Shown: piece by piece, positions 18,796-27,306 of the stretch
Layout: the number at the start of each line of letters is the position of its first letter
Position numbering within the stretch: the stretch's first letter is position 1
NCBI RefSeq assembly: GCF_003003775.1
Contig: NZ_PVWJ01000037.1
Location: 1-41,115, forward strand
Direction of reading: 5' to 3'
Length of the DNA: 41,115 bases
DNA from: Merismopedia glauca CCAP 1448/3
GTDB taxonomy: Bacteria > Cyanobacteriota > Cyanobacteriia > Cyanobacteriales > CCAP-1448
Notes under the pieces: model-generated
Told to the model about the DNA's origin: nothing
The model's database searches: none
What the model saw: only the letters and a program-made list of their open reading frames with translations
Made by a program: the position numbers and the translations under genes

Positions 18796-18878
18796 AGTTA
18801 TTGATTTGAGTTGAATTATATACATGAAGATTATGCAATAAACGCATAATGAGAGAAGACACAAAGTCAAGATCGTGA

Positions 18879-19055
18879 ATCAATCTTGTTAAATCTGCAC
18901 TAAAAAAAGACGGGTGGATAATTACAGATGATCGATTAAGAATTCGTTGTGGTGGAATTAAGATTCAAATCGATCTGGGTGTAGAAAAACTAATCCCAGC
19001 ACAAAAATATCTAGAAAAAATCACTAATGAAATTATTTTTGCCTCTCATGGGTAA
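18879..19055 (+). pseudogene. xisH: remnant of xisH (fdxN-element excision controlling factor family)
   Basis: A 58-codon stretch without a start codon reads INLVKSALKKDGWIITDD, then RLRIRCGGIKIQIDLGVEKL, which matches the N-terminal half of XisH-family proteins. An in-frame TGA (18876-18878) cuts off the missing first residues. After IPAQK the sequence drifts (YLEKITNEIIFASHG in place of the usual EKIAVEIKSF) and stops at less than half of the normal length. XisH works with XisI; no xisI was seen. It ends 37 bp before hsdR and marks the left edge of the accessory island. Confidence 0.8.
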
Positions 19056-19092
19056 TATTGGGTAGGATGCAATCCAATTAGCCCCATTGAGC

Positions 19093-22000
19093 ATGACGAT
19101 AGAATCAGCTAATTTTCAGTTTCTACAACTCCATGACGTGCAGCTAGTGCGTTTGGGTGCTTTGGCGGAACGGTATTTTCTAGACGATCCCTGTACCTGT
19201 TCTATTAAATTGCGGCAGTTTGGAGAACTTTTAGCCCAGTTGAGTGCGGCAAAAGTGGGGCTGTTTGTCTCGACTGATGAAGCCCAAGTGGATTTGTTGC
19301 GTCGGTTGAAGGTAGAAAGGGTGATTTCGCAAGAAGTTGCCGAACTATTTCATCAGATTCGGACGATTGGGAATAAGGCAACTCACAGGTATAGCGGAGA
19401 TAGATCGGAAGCGCTAACATCGCTGAAGATGGCTCGGCAATTGGGAATCTGGTTTCATCGCAGCTTTAGCGATCGCAATTTTACACCCGCACCTTTCGTC
19501 CCTCCAGCCAAGCCAGCCGATGCCACGGCGGAACTGACGCAGGAATTGGCAAGGTTGCAACAGGTTTTGGCTGAAAGTCGCACAGAGGCAGAGAAAGCAA
19601 AGCAGGCGGCAGCAAAACGGGAGAAGGCGGCGTTAAATGCCGAAGAAAAAGCCGCCAAGGAAGCTGAAGAACGGGCGTTGTGGGAGCAGTTGGCGCAGGA
19701 GTCGGAACGGGCGAGATTTGCTCTGGCGGCGCAATTGGCAGAGCTTCAGGCAGATTCTCAACGGTTGCCGGAGCGGGAAACGGTGAAAATTATTGATTTG
19801 GCAGATCGGGCGGCATCTTTTATCGATTTGGATGAATACGAGACGCGATCGCTGATCGATCGCCAGTTGCAAGAGGCAGGATGGCTGGCGGATAGTCGGA
19901 ATTTGCGCTATGGATTGGGAACTAGACCCATTAAAGGGCAAAATATGGCGATCGCGGAGTGGAAAACTGCCGATGGGATTGCCGATTATGCCTTGTTTGT
20001 GGGGATGAGGTGCGTTGCCACGATTGAAGCTAAACGGCGGCGCAAGAATGTTTCGGCGGCGATCGACCAAGCGGAACGGTATGCCAAGGGATTTAGAGCG
20101 GCTAAGGGCTTTGAGGCGGGGAATTGGGGGGAATTTTGGGTTCCCTTCGTCTTCGCGACTAACGGACGATCCTACCTGAAGCAGCTAGAGACGGAAAGCG
20201 GGATTTGGTTTCGGGATGTCCGCAAAGCTACTAACCGCCGTCGCGCTTTGACGGGTTGGGTTACTCCAGAGGGGTTAATCGCCCAATTGGGGATGGATGC
20301 GGATGCGGCTAATGAGTTCTTGAAGCAGCAACCCTGTCGGTTTGGCTTTTCCTTGCGTCCGTATCAGGAAAAAGCGATCGCCAAAATTGAAGAAAATATC
20401 GCCGCAGATTGTCGGGAAATGCTGGTAGCTATGGCGACGGGAACTGGGAAGACGAAACTGGCGATCGCCTTGCTATATCGCTTGCTAGCGGCTAAACGCT
20501 TCCGCAGAATCTGTTTTGTGGTTGATCGCAGCGCCTTGGGAATTCAGTCGATGGGGGAGTTTCGCACGACTAAGGTGGTTGGCGCTAAGGCTTTCGGGGA
20601 TATCTTCGGCTTGCAGGGGTTAGAAGATATCGTCCCGGAATCGGAAACTAAGGTGCATATTTGCACGATTCAGGGATTAGTCAAACGGATTCTCTATGCT
20701 AAGGAACCTGGTAGCGTGCCTCCGGTGGATCGATACGATTTGCTATTGATTGATGAATGTCATCGAGGCTATCTCTTAGATCGCGAAATGTCCGATTCTG
20801 AATTGAGTTTTCGCTCTCAGGATGATTATGTTTCTAAATATCGCCGCGTTTTAGAGCATTTTGATGCGGTGAAGATCGGTTTAACGGCAACTCCGGCTTT
20901 ACATACCGTCCAGATTTTCGGGGAGCCAATCTATACCTATAGCTATCGGGAAGCGGTGGTAGATGGCTTTTTAATCGACTGCGAACCTCCGGTGCAGATT
21001 ACTACGGCTTTGAGTCAAGGAGGGATTGAGTTTGCTTCTGGAAGTGAAATGGAGGTATTGAATGCAGCGACGGGGGCGATCGATCTGGTTCATGCGCCTG
21101 ACGATCTGCGCTTTGATGTGGAGGATTTTAATAAAAAGGTGATTACGGTGGCGTTTAATGCTGCTGTAGCGCGGGAATTAGCAAAACATATCGACCCCAG
21201 TTTGCCTGGAAAAACCTTGATTTTTGCTGCCAATGATGCCCATGCCGATATCGTGGTAGAAGAGGTGAAACAGGCAATGGGAGACTATTACGGGGAGATT
21301 GAGGATGCGGCGGTGCGGAAAATTACTGGAAGTGTCGATCGCCCGTCGGATCTGATTCGTTCTTATCGTAACGATGCGATGCCGAAAATTGCTGTAACAG
21401 TCGATTTGCTGACTACCGGAATTGACGTTCCCAGTATTACAAATTTAGTCTTTTTGCGGCGGGTGAATAGTCGGATTCTCTACGAACAGATGTTAGGTAG
21501 GGCAACTCGCAGGTGCGACGAGATTGGGAAAGAAACCTTTCGGATTTTTGATGCGGTGGATTTATATGGCAAGTTGCAGCATTTAACGGATATGAAACCG
21601 ATTGTGGTGAATCCTAAGATTAGTTTAGAGCAGTTGTTTGATGAATTCGTACAGGTTAGGGAAGATAGCCACCGTCAAGAGATTCGCGACCAAATATTAG
21701 TTAAATTAGGTCGTCAGATGAAACAAATGGCAGAACGAGCCAGAGAAATGTATAAATCCGAGGTGGGGGAGCCTCCCGAAGCGACCTGGGAGCGGTTTAA
21801 AACCGGATCTCTGCCAGAATTGACGGGCTGGGTGCGGGAGAAATCTGGCATCGGCAGGATTTTGGATTGGAACCCCGAAGCTGGAGGAGGAACCATTTTA
21901 CCCATTTCTTATCATGCCGATGAGGTAATTGCCGTGACGCGGGGCTATGGAACGGGACAAAAACCGGATGACTTTTTAGAGGATTTTAATACATATATTC

Positions 22001-22467
22001 GGGATAATGTCAATCAATTAGCCGCCTTAACGGTGGTATTACAGCGACCTCGCGAACTGACCCGCGCTCAACTGCGAGAATTGCGGTTGGAGTTGGATAA
22101 GATGGGTTATTCGGAAGCTAATTTGCGGCAGGCTTGGCAGGATGCCAAGAATGAAGATATTGCGGCTTCCATTGTCGGTTTTATCCGTCAAGCGGCTTTG
22201 GGCGATCCTTTAATTCCCTATGGGGAAAGGGTGAAAGCTGCCATGAAACGCATCCTCAGTCGGCAAGCTTGGAGCGCACCTCAGCGCAAATGGTTGCAGC
22301 GCATTGGGGAACAGGTGGCGCGAGAGTTTATTGTAGATCGGGAGGCGATCGATAAAGAGCCTTTCCAGGCGGATGGAGGATTCAAGCGGCTCGATCGCAT
22401 TTTTGACGGACAACTAGAAGCGATTCTAGGAGATATAAACGAGGAACTGTGGCAAGAGAAAGCTTAA
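19093..22467 (+). CDS. hsdR: type I restriction enzyme, R subunit (EcoEI-like)
   Basis: HsdR is the ATP-driven translocase and nuclease of type I restriction complexes. I chose the ATG at 19093; a TTG two codons upstream is possible. In the 1124-residue product, the first 125 residues resemble the DUF4145 domain, then comes a charged coiled coil (about 145-225), the nuclease domain with Asp300 and Glu314-Ala-Lys316 (numbered from the TTG), the helicase with Walker A ATGTGKT at 450-456, DECH at 556-559 and GLTATPA, and a C-terminal R-subunit domain. The frame is intact. The gene overlaps hsdM by 19 bp. Codons look richer in GC than those of flanking genes, in keeping with acquired DNA. Without a working HsdM it should not cut DNA. 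Confidence 0.95.
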   Translation: MTIESANFQFLQLHDVQLVRLGALAERYFLDDPCTCSIKLRQFGELLAQLSAAKVGLFVSTDEAQVDLLRRLKVERVISQEVAELFHQIRTIGNKATHRYSGDRSEALTSLKMARQLGIWFHRSFSDRNFTPAPFVPPAKPADATAELTQELARLQQVLAESRTEAEKAKQAAAKREKAALNAEEKAAKEAEERALWEQLAQESERARFALAAQLAELQADSQRLPERETVKIIDLADRAASFIDLDEYETRSLIDRQLQEAGWLADSRNLRYGLGTRPIKGQNMAIAEWKTADGIADYALFVGMRCVATIEAKRRRKNVSAAIDQAERYAKGFRAAKGFEAGNWGEFWVPFVFATNGRSYLKQLETESGIWFRDVRKATNRRRALTGWVTPEGLIAQLGMDADAANEFLKQQPCRFGFSLRPYQEKAIAKIEENIAADCREMLVAMATGTGKTKLAIALLYRLLAAKRFRRICFVVDRSALGIQSMGEFRTTKVVGAKAFGDIFGLQGLEDIVPESETKVHICTIQGLVKRILYAKEPGSVPPVDRYDLLLIDECHRGYLLDREMSDSELSFRSQDDYVSKYRRVLEHFDAVKIGLTATPALHTVQIFGEPIYTYSYREAVVDGFLIDCEPPVQITTALSQGGIEFASGSEMEVLNAATGAIDLVHAPDDLRFDVEDFNKKVITVAFNAAVARELAKHIDPSLPGKTLIFAANDAHADIVVEEVKQAMGDYYGEIEDAAVRKITGSVDRPSDLIRSYRNDAMPKIAVTVDLLTTGIDVPSITNLVFLRRVNSRILYEQMLGRATRRCDEIGKETFRIFDAVDLYGKLQHLTDMKPIVVNPKISLEQLFDEFVQVREDSHRQEIRDQILVKLGRQMKQMAERAREMYKSEVGEPPEATWERFKTGSLPELTGWVREKSGIGRILDWNPEAGGGTILPISYHADEVIAVTRGYGTGQKPDDFLEDFNTYIRDNVNQLAALTVVLQRPRELTRAQLRELRLELDKMGYSEANLRQAWQDAKNEDIAASIVGFIRQAALGDPLIPYGERVKAAMKRILSRQAWSAPQRKWLQRIGEQVAREFIVDREAIDKEPFQADGGFKRLDRIFDGQLEAILGDINEELWQEKA

Positions 22468-23574
22468 TTAGTACTAGTAGCGTCACTCGCGATATTGTCG
22501 CTAAGTTGTGGAATTTGTGCCATATATTGCGCGATGACGGGATTACTTATAACGAATACGTCACCGAGTTGACTTATTTGCTGTTTTTGAAGATGCTGGC
22601 AGAAACAGGACGGGAAAGCCGCTTGGCGGAGGAATATCGCTGGGAGGAGTTGGATAAGCGGGAAGGATTGGAGCAATTAGATTTTTATCGCCGCTTGCTG
22701 CTAGATTTGGGCAATGCAAAGCTGGTAATCGATAAGGGGGTGCTGGCGATTTTTGGCGACGCACAAACGAAGTTGCGGAAGCCGACGAATTTGAAAGCGC
22801 TGACGGATGCCATAGATCGCTTGGACTGGTTTTCGGCGCGGGAAGAGGGTTTGGGCAATTTGTATGAGGGGTTGCTGGAGAAGAATGCAGCCGAGAAGAA
22901 ATCCGGTGCGGGGCAATATTTTACGCCGCGTCCGTTAATCGATTGCATTGTCAGGTTAATTAAGCCGCAAGCTGGGGAAACGATTCAAGATCCGGCGGCG
23001 GGTACGGGGGGTTTCTTAGTAGCAGCAGATCGATATATTAAGGATTTAACGAACGATTTCTATACTCTGAAGCCAGAAGAGGCGAAGTTTCAGCGTTTTG
23101 AGGCTTATAAGGGCTTGGAATTGGTTCCCGATACCCATCGCCTCTGTTTGATGAATCTGCTGTTGCACGGGATTGAATGCAATGTGGAGTCTGGGGATAG
23201 TTTGTCGCCGGATGGGGAAAGTTTGGGTAAAGCGGATGTAATTTTAACTAATCCACCGTTTGGAACGAAAAAAGGCGGCGGCAGACCGACAAGGGCTGAT
23301 TTTTCGGTGACTGCGGAAACTTCTAACAAGCAATTGGCGTTTGTCGAGCATATTTATCGCGCTTTGAAGCCTGGGGGAAGGGCGGCGGTTTCGCTGCTTT
23401 AGTCGGGAGCAAATAGCGGCGCGTAACGACAATTTAGATATTGCTTGGCTGAGGGATACAAGTAACGATCCTGAAGATGAATTAAGCGAACCCGAAGAAA
23501 TTGCAGGGGCGATTTCTACTCATTTGGGTAACGCCTTACGGGAAATTGAGGCGCTGATGGAGGAGTTAGGATAA
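22449..23574 (+). pseudogene. hsdM: type I DNA methyltransferase subunit, internally deleted and frameshifted
   Basis: HsdM would methylate adenine and is required for both modification and restriction. It starts at a GTG inside the end of hsdR (19-bp overlap). The first 317 codons are normal: the N-terminal helical domain, the AdoMet motif DPAAGTGGF (181-189) and catalytic NPPF (268-271). After LKPGGRAAV the frame hits a TAG at 23400-23402. One base on, a second frame continues as SREQIAARNDNLDIAWLR to a TAA at 23572-23574, which is the usual C-terminal end of the family. About 100 residues that should lie between are absent, so the gene lost an internal segment not divisible by three. A functional product is unlikely. 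Confidence 0.9.
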
Positions 23575-23599
23575 TGGATGAGGAATTTAAGGAGTCAAT

Positions 23600-23821
23600 A
23601 TGATGACTTTTCAAGAAATAGTTGATTCTATCGATCGCTTGTCAACTGAAGAACGTGACAGCTTATTTGAATTAATCCACCAGCGACGTATTCAAGAACA
23701 AGAAGCAGAAATATTAGCTAGTCGTCAAGAGTTAAAAGAAGCGATCGCTAATGGAACAGCTAAAAGGGGTGGCGTTCGCGAACTAATTGCCGAACTACTA
23801 GGAAATGATGATGATAGCTAA
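23600..23821 (+). CDS. small antitoxin-like protein paired with Uma2
   Basis: The 73-residue product is helical and highly charged (FQEIVDSIDRLSTEERDSLF, then a Glu-rich stretch and VRELIAELLG). It looks like the small partners often encoded before Uma2 or RelE-type genes in cyanobacteria, but I cannot name a family. AAGGAG 6 bases upstream supports the ATG at 23600. The gene overlaps the Uma2 gene by 17 bp, the same overlap as in the toxin-antitoxin pair at 7.8-8.4 kb. Together they form a two-gene cassette between the broken hsdM and hsdS. Confidence 0.75.
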   Translation: MMTFQEIVDSIDRLSTEERDSLFELIHQRRIQEQEAEILASRQELKEAIANGTAKRGGVRELIAELLGNDDDS

Positions 23822-24401
23822 CCTCAAACACCACTCAATGACCCCAGCAGAGTATCTAACCTGGGAAGCCGAACAACCTCTGAAATACGAATACTTTCAG
23901 GGTGAAGTTTATGCCATGACGGGTGGAACTCTACCCCATAATGACATTGCCGTGAACTTAACCAGCGCTTTGAGAGGTGCGCTGAGGGGAACTGGTTGTA
24001 AGGTGCGAATGGCTGATGCTAAGGTCAAAATTTCACAGCAAGGACCTTATTTCTATCCTGACATTGTAGTCAGTTGCGACGATCGCGATCGCACGGCGAT
24101 GGATGCGATTTGCTATCCCGTTTTAATTGTTGAGGTTTTATCGCCTGGTACGGCTGGTTTTGACAGGGGAGACAAGTTTAAGTTTTATCGACGCATACCG
24201 ACACTGCGAGAATACCTGTTGATTGATGCTGAGAAAGTGGCGATCGATTGTTACCGCAAGGGAAATTCAAGAAGGTGGGAACTGATAGCATATCCAGAAG
24301 ATGCAGCAGATCCAGAAAATCCAGTTTTGGAGTTGGAAAGCATTAATTTTAGTTGTTCTTTGGAGATGGTTTATGAAGAAGTAGAAGTAAGGGGAGAGTA
24401 A
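23805..24401 (+). CDS. Uma2-family putative endonuclease (DUF820)
   Basis: The 198-residue product belongs to the Uma2 family, a PD-(D/E)XK-type nuclease fold greatly expanded in cyanobacteria; their role is not settled. Seen in order: the opening MTPAEYLTWE, KYEYFQGEVYAMTGGT, the acidic YPDIVVSCDD, VLIVEVLSPGTAGFDRGDKF with the expected Glu, and LREYLLIDAEKVAIDCYR. Length and motifs are complete. Three ATG codons in a row start the frame; the first is used here. Its TAA stop falls in a GAGTAAA heptamer repeat. It is embedded in the restriction locus, which suggests insertion between hsdM and hsdS. Confidence 0.92.
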   Translation: MMMIANLKHHSMTPAEYLTWEAEQPLKYEYFQGEVYAMTGGTLPHNDIAVNLTSALRGALRGTGCKVRMADAKVKISQQGPYFYPDIVVSCDDRDRTAMDAICYPVLIVEVLSPGTAGFDRGDKFKFYRRIPTLREYLLIDAEKVAIDCYRKGNSRRWELIAYPEDAADPENPVLELESINFSCSLEMVYEEVEVRGE

Positions 24402-24416
24402 AGAGTAAAGAGTGAA
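24396..24416. repeat. GAGTAAA heptamer repeat at the Uma2 stop
   Basis: Three units (GAGTAAA, GAGTAAA, GAGTGAA) start inside the last codons of the Uma2 gene, supply its TAA and end exactly where hsdM-tail homology begins. It marks the right border of the inserted cassette. Confidence 0.75.
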
Positions 24417-24494
24417 GATGCGATCGCTATTGCAACTCATTTGCGAAGTGCTTTGGCATAGATTGAAGTTTTATGGGAAGAGGTAGAAGCGTGA
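24417..24494 (+). pseudogene. C-terminal tail of a second, diverged hsdM
   Basis: 25 codons read DAIAIATHLRSALA, a TAG, then IEVLWEEVEA and a TGA. This matches the end of the hsdM upstream (EIAGAISTHLGNALREIEALMEELG) residue by residue but differs strongly in DNA, so it is not a recent copy. Its TGA overlaps the GTG start of hsdS as GTGA, the usual tight junction of hsdM and hsdS. It is therefore most likely the remains of the hsdM that originally belonged to this hsdS. Confidence 0.7.
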
Positions 24495-26029
24495 GTGAAT
24501 TGCCGAAGGGATGGTGCTGGGTAAATATTGAAGATATTTCCGAAAGAATTCACTATGGCTATACTGCAAGTTCTAAAAATATTCCAACAGATACTAAATT
24601 ACTTAGAATTACTGACATACAAGACAATTCAGTAAATTGGGAAGCAGTTCCTTTTTGCGAAATAAGTGAAGTAGAAAGACAAAAATATTTATTAACGAAG
24701 GGCGATTTGGTTTTTGCTAGAACTGGCGCAACTGTAGGGAAAAGTTTTTTGATAGAAGGTGACATACCAGAGACTGTTTTTGCTTCTTACTTGATAAGAA
24801 TTATTCTATTCAAATCAATCTTTGAAAAGTTTGTATATAATTTTTTCCGCTCTGAATCCTACTGGGAACAAATTCATGAAAAGCAGGTAGGAACTGGGCA
24901 ACCAAATATAAATTCTACTGTTTTATCTCAAATAAAAATTCCTCTTCCTCCTCTCAACGAACAGCGCCGCATTGTTGCTAAGCTGGACAGTCTGTTAGGT
25001 CGCACCCGTAAGGCTCGCGAGGAGTTGGAGAAGATTGGGAAGTTGTGCGATCGCTACAAACAAGCCGTCTTATCTGCTGCCTGTTCTGGTAAACTTACTG
25101 CTGATTGGAGAGAGCAAAATACTGATATTGAAAATACATCAGAATTGATGGAAAGAATCAGTATAAGTCGAAGGAAACAGTGGGAAGAGATACAAATTCA
25201 AAATAGTAAAGTGTTGGGTAAAACATTGCAAGGTGAAAGCTGGAAGACAAAATATAAACCCTCTGAAGTAATTAATACCCATGAATTAATTACTTTACCG
25301 CATAATTGGAGTTGGGCATCTGTAGACTCAATTTCTACAAAGGTAGTGGATGGAGTTCATAAGAAACCCAATTATGTTGAGACTGGAATACCATTCGTAA
25401 CAGTTAAAAACTTATCTAGGGGGGATGGTATAAGCTTTGATGATATCAAATATATCTCTGTAGAAGATCATGAAGATTTTGTTAAACGTGCCAATCCAGA
25501 GAGAGGAGATATATTAATCACCAAAGATGGAACTCTAGGAATCACAAAGGTTATAAGAACTAGTCAAGTGTTTAGCATATTTGTTTCTGTTGCTTTAGTG
25601 AAACCTGTCTGTTACGAAATGAGTGATTACCTAGAACTTGCATTTTCATCACCATTACTCCAAAAGCAGATGGTTGGTACTGGATCTGGTTTAATGCATA
25701 TTCACCTAATAGATTTAAGGCGCTATAGTTTGCCTATTCCCCCACTTACAGAACAAAAAGAAATTGTCCGCCGAGTTGAAAAACTCTTCAAAGCGATAGA
25801 CACAATCCAGCAAGAAACCCAAAAAGCCTTCAAACTCTGCGACAGACTCGAACAATCTACCCTCGCCAAAGCCTTCCGAGGCGAACTCGTCCCCCAAGAT
25901 CCCGACGACGAACCCGCATCCGTCTTGCTAGAACGCATCGCCGCCGAAAAACAGCAAGCAGCCGCATCTAGCCCAAAATCTCGCACCAAAACCCCAAAAA
26001 CCAAACAACTCACCCTCGACGATATCTAA
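24491..26029 (+). CDS. hsdS: type I restriction enzyme specificity subunit
   Basis: HsdS chooses the DNA target of the complex. I place the start at GTG 24491 (MSELPKGWCWV, the common HsdS opening), not at the in-frame ATG 24473, because the GTGA overlap with an hsdM tail is preserved. The 512-residue product has two target-recognition domains (about 1-160 and 255-420), each followed by a conserved helical spacer: PLPPLNEQRRIVAKLDSLL near 165 and PIPPLTEQKEIVRRVEKLF near 415. The first domain is AT-rich and the C-terminal quarter GC-richer, the mosaic look typical of hsdS. It appears intact but has no complete partner HsdM here. Confidence 0.93.
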   Translation: MSELPKGWCWVNIEDISERIHYGYTASSKNIPTDTKLLRITDIQDNSVNWEAVPFCEISEVERQKYLLTKGDLVFARTGATVGKSFLIEGDIPETVFASYLIRIILFKSIFEKFVYNFFRSESYWEQIHEKQVGTGQPNINSTVLSQIKIPLPPLNEQRRIVAKLDSLLGRTRKAREELEKIGKLCDRYKQAVLSAACSGKLTADWREQNTDIENTSELMERISISRRKQWEEIQIQNSKVLGKTLQGESWKTKYKPSEVINTHELITLPHNWSWASVDSISTKVVDGVHKKPNYVETGIPFVTVKNLSRGDGISFDDIKYISVEDHEDFVKRANPERGDILITKDGTLGITKVIRTSQVFSIFVSVALVKPVCYEMSDYLELAFSSPLLQKQMVGTGSGLMHIHLIDLRRYSLPIPPLTEQKEIVRRVEKLFKAIDTIQQETQKAFKLCDRLEQSTLAKAFRGELVPQDPDDEPASVLLERIAAEKQQAAASSPKSRTKTPKTKQLTLDDI

Positions 26030-26078
26030 CGCCAGTTCTGGAGTCATCAGCGTCAACTTAACTGTGAAAGCTTTGCTC

Positions 26079-26191
26079 AGCCGTGAACTCAAGTTCACGG
26101 CTTATAGCTCAAGTCCACTCAAGTGGACTAAAACTACTCCTTAGTCCTCTTTAGAGGACTTTGGCTGTGAGACAGGGGTTGAAAACCCCTG
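26079..26191. repeat. array of four different hairpins
   Basis: Four perfect inverted repeats follow one another: AGCCGTGAACT-CA-AGTTCACGGCT (26079-26102), AGTCCACT-CA-AGTGGACT (26112-26129), AGTCCTCT-TT-AGAGGACT (26143-26160) and CAGGGGTT-GAA-AACCCCTG (26173-26191). Spacers are 9-13 bases. Arm sequences differ, so this is not one repeat copied four times. It lies 50 bp after hsdS. It may encode a structured RNA or be a non-autonomous repeat element. The rest of 26030-26286 shows nothing else. Confidence 0.85.
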
Positions 26192-26286
26192 GCGGTTGTG
26201 GCTCAAAACCAGCTTACGTTGACACCAATGAAAGCTTTACGCCCCTACAGAGGGTTAATATGTAGCATATATATAGTTATTTAATA

Positions 26287-27306
26287 TCACACCCAAAATT
26301 TAACCTGACGGACTAAATTTGGCAGTTTTCTCGGATCTTCTCCTTGAGAAATGCGATCGCGGATCGATTCGACGAAAATATGAATAGTATCAGCAGGGGT
26401 ATTGGCGAATTGAGTGCCGTATTTTTCGATTACTTGATTCTGTGTCGCCAAAATATCGACATCTTGACTAATTATATGTTGGGCTGTCCAACGGACGAAG
26501 GGAGAAGCTAATTTATTCCAGATACCGTAGTTGAATGTTACATCCGTGTAAACTAGGGTAGAGTCTTCGGTTTCGGGAATTGACTGACTGGTGATGAAAA
26601 ATCTGCGATCGCTGCCAAAATCATACTCAACGCTGGTAATGTTGGGCATATGAAAACTATCTGTATGGCGGATTTCTTGCCCTTGAGGGTTTAGGAAATG
26701 ACTGTACCATCCCAAATTGGTATTTTCGTTGCGATACTCCACTAAGACCGAACCATCGCACCTCTCGACTTTCATTTCTAACTGCTGCTGGCGAGATTGG
26801 CGAAAAACTCCAGGATGCACAAAAGCTGTATGGGGGATATCGATGAAATTTTCGGCGCAGTTGGTGACGTTGTTGTGAAACCGATTGATGACTCTGACAG
26901 TTTCCCACCCCGCTTGTTGATAGTAAGGCATGGCAAAGGGCGGAAAGTCTTCTGTAGGGCTAGCTAATCTGACGTAGATATAGCCATCTTGCTCTAAAGT
27001 ATCGTAGCTTTTAGCACATCGACTGGGAAGATGGCTAAAATTATCGCCTTCTGTGGGTACGGCGACGATTCTGCCATTACCATCGTATACCCAGCCATGA
27101 TATGGGCATTGTAATCGACCTTGACTAACTTTACCACCAGAAAGACGAGAGTTGCGATGCATACAGCGATCGCGCAAAGCGACAGGTTTCCCATCTTCTC
27201 CCCGAAAAATCGCCAGCCATTCGCCTAAAACTATTCGCGATAAAACGGTGGATGATTTTAGGTGTTTACTCTCTGCAACTATGTACCAAAAGTCTTCAAA
27301 TTTCAC
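26287..27306 (-). CDS. Rieske-type non-haem iron oxygenase
   Basis: The 339-residue product has the two-domain layout of Rieske oxygenase alpha subunits. [2Fe-2S] ligands are Cys48, His50, Cys67 and His70 (CMH, CPYH). The mononuclear iron site is seen as Asp156-x2-His159-x4-His164 in NFIDIPHTAFVH, after a conserved NCAEN. The GTG start (27304-27306) overlaps the ferredoxin gene by 11 bp, which suggests one operon read ferredoxin then oxygenase. Substrate unknown; this general group includes pheophorbide oxygenase-like and natural-product enzymes. No dedicated reductase is encoded nearby, so electrons probably come through the neighbouring ferredoxin from photosystem I or a reductase encoded elsewhere (inference). 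Confidence 0.92.
   Translation of the reverse strand: MKFEDFWYIVAESKHLKSSTVLSRIVLGEWLAIFRGEDGKPVALRDRCMHRNSRLSGGKVSQGRLQCPYHGWVYDGNGRIVAVPTEGDNFSHLPSRCAKSYDTLEQDGYIYVRLASPTEDFPPFAMPYYQQAGWETVRVINRFHNNVTNCAENFIDIPHTAFVHPGVFRQSRQQQLEMKVERCDGSVLVEYRNENTNLGWYSHFLNPQGQEIRHTDSFHMPNITSVEYDFGSDRRFFITSQSIPETEDSTLVYTDVTFNYGIWNKLASPFVRWTAQHIISQDVDILATQNQVIEKYGTQFANTPADTIHIFVESIRDRISQGEDPRKLPNLVRQVKFWV

Noticed and set aside
24473-24490. ATG at 24473 as the hsdS start
   Set aside because: It adds MGRGRS, which is the out-of-frame reading of the hsdM tail; the GTG at 24491 gives the usual HsdS opening and the GTGA junction.
26079-26191. Hairpin array as a CRISPR array
   Set aside because: The units differ in sequence and have no regular repeat-spacer pattern; no cas genes are present.
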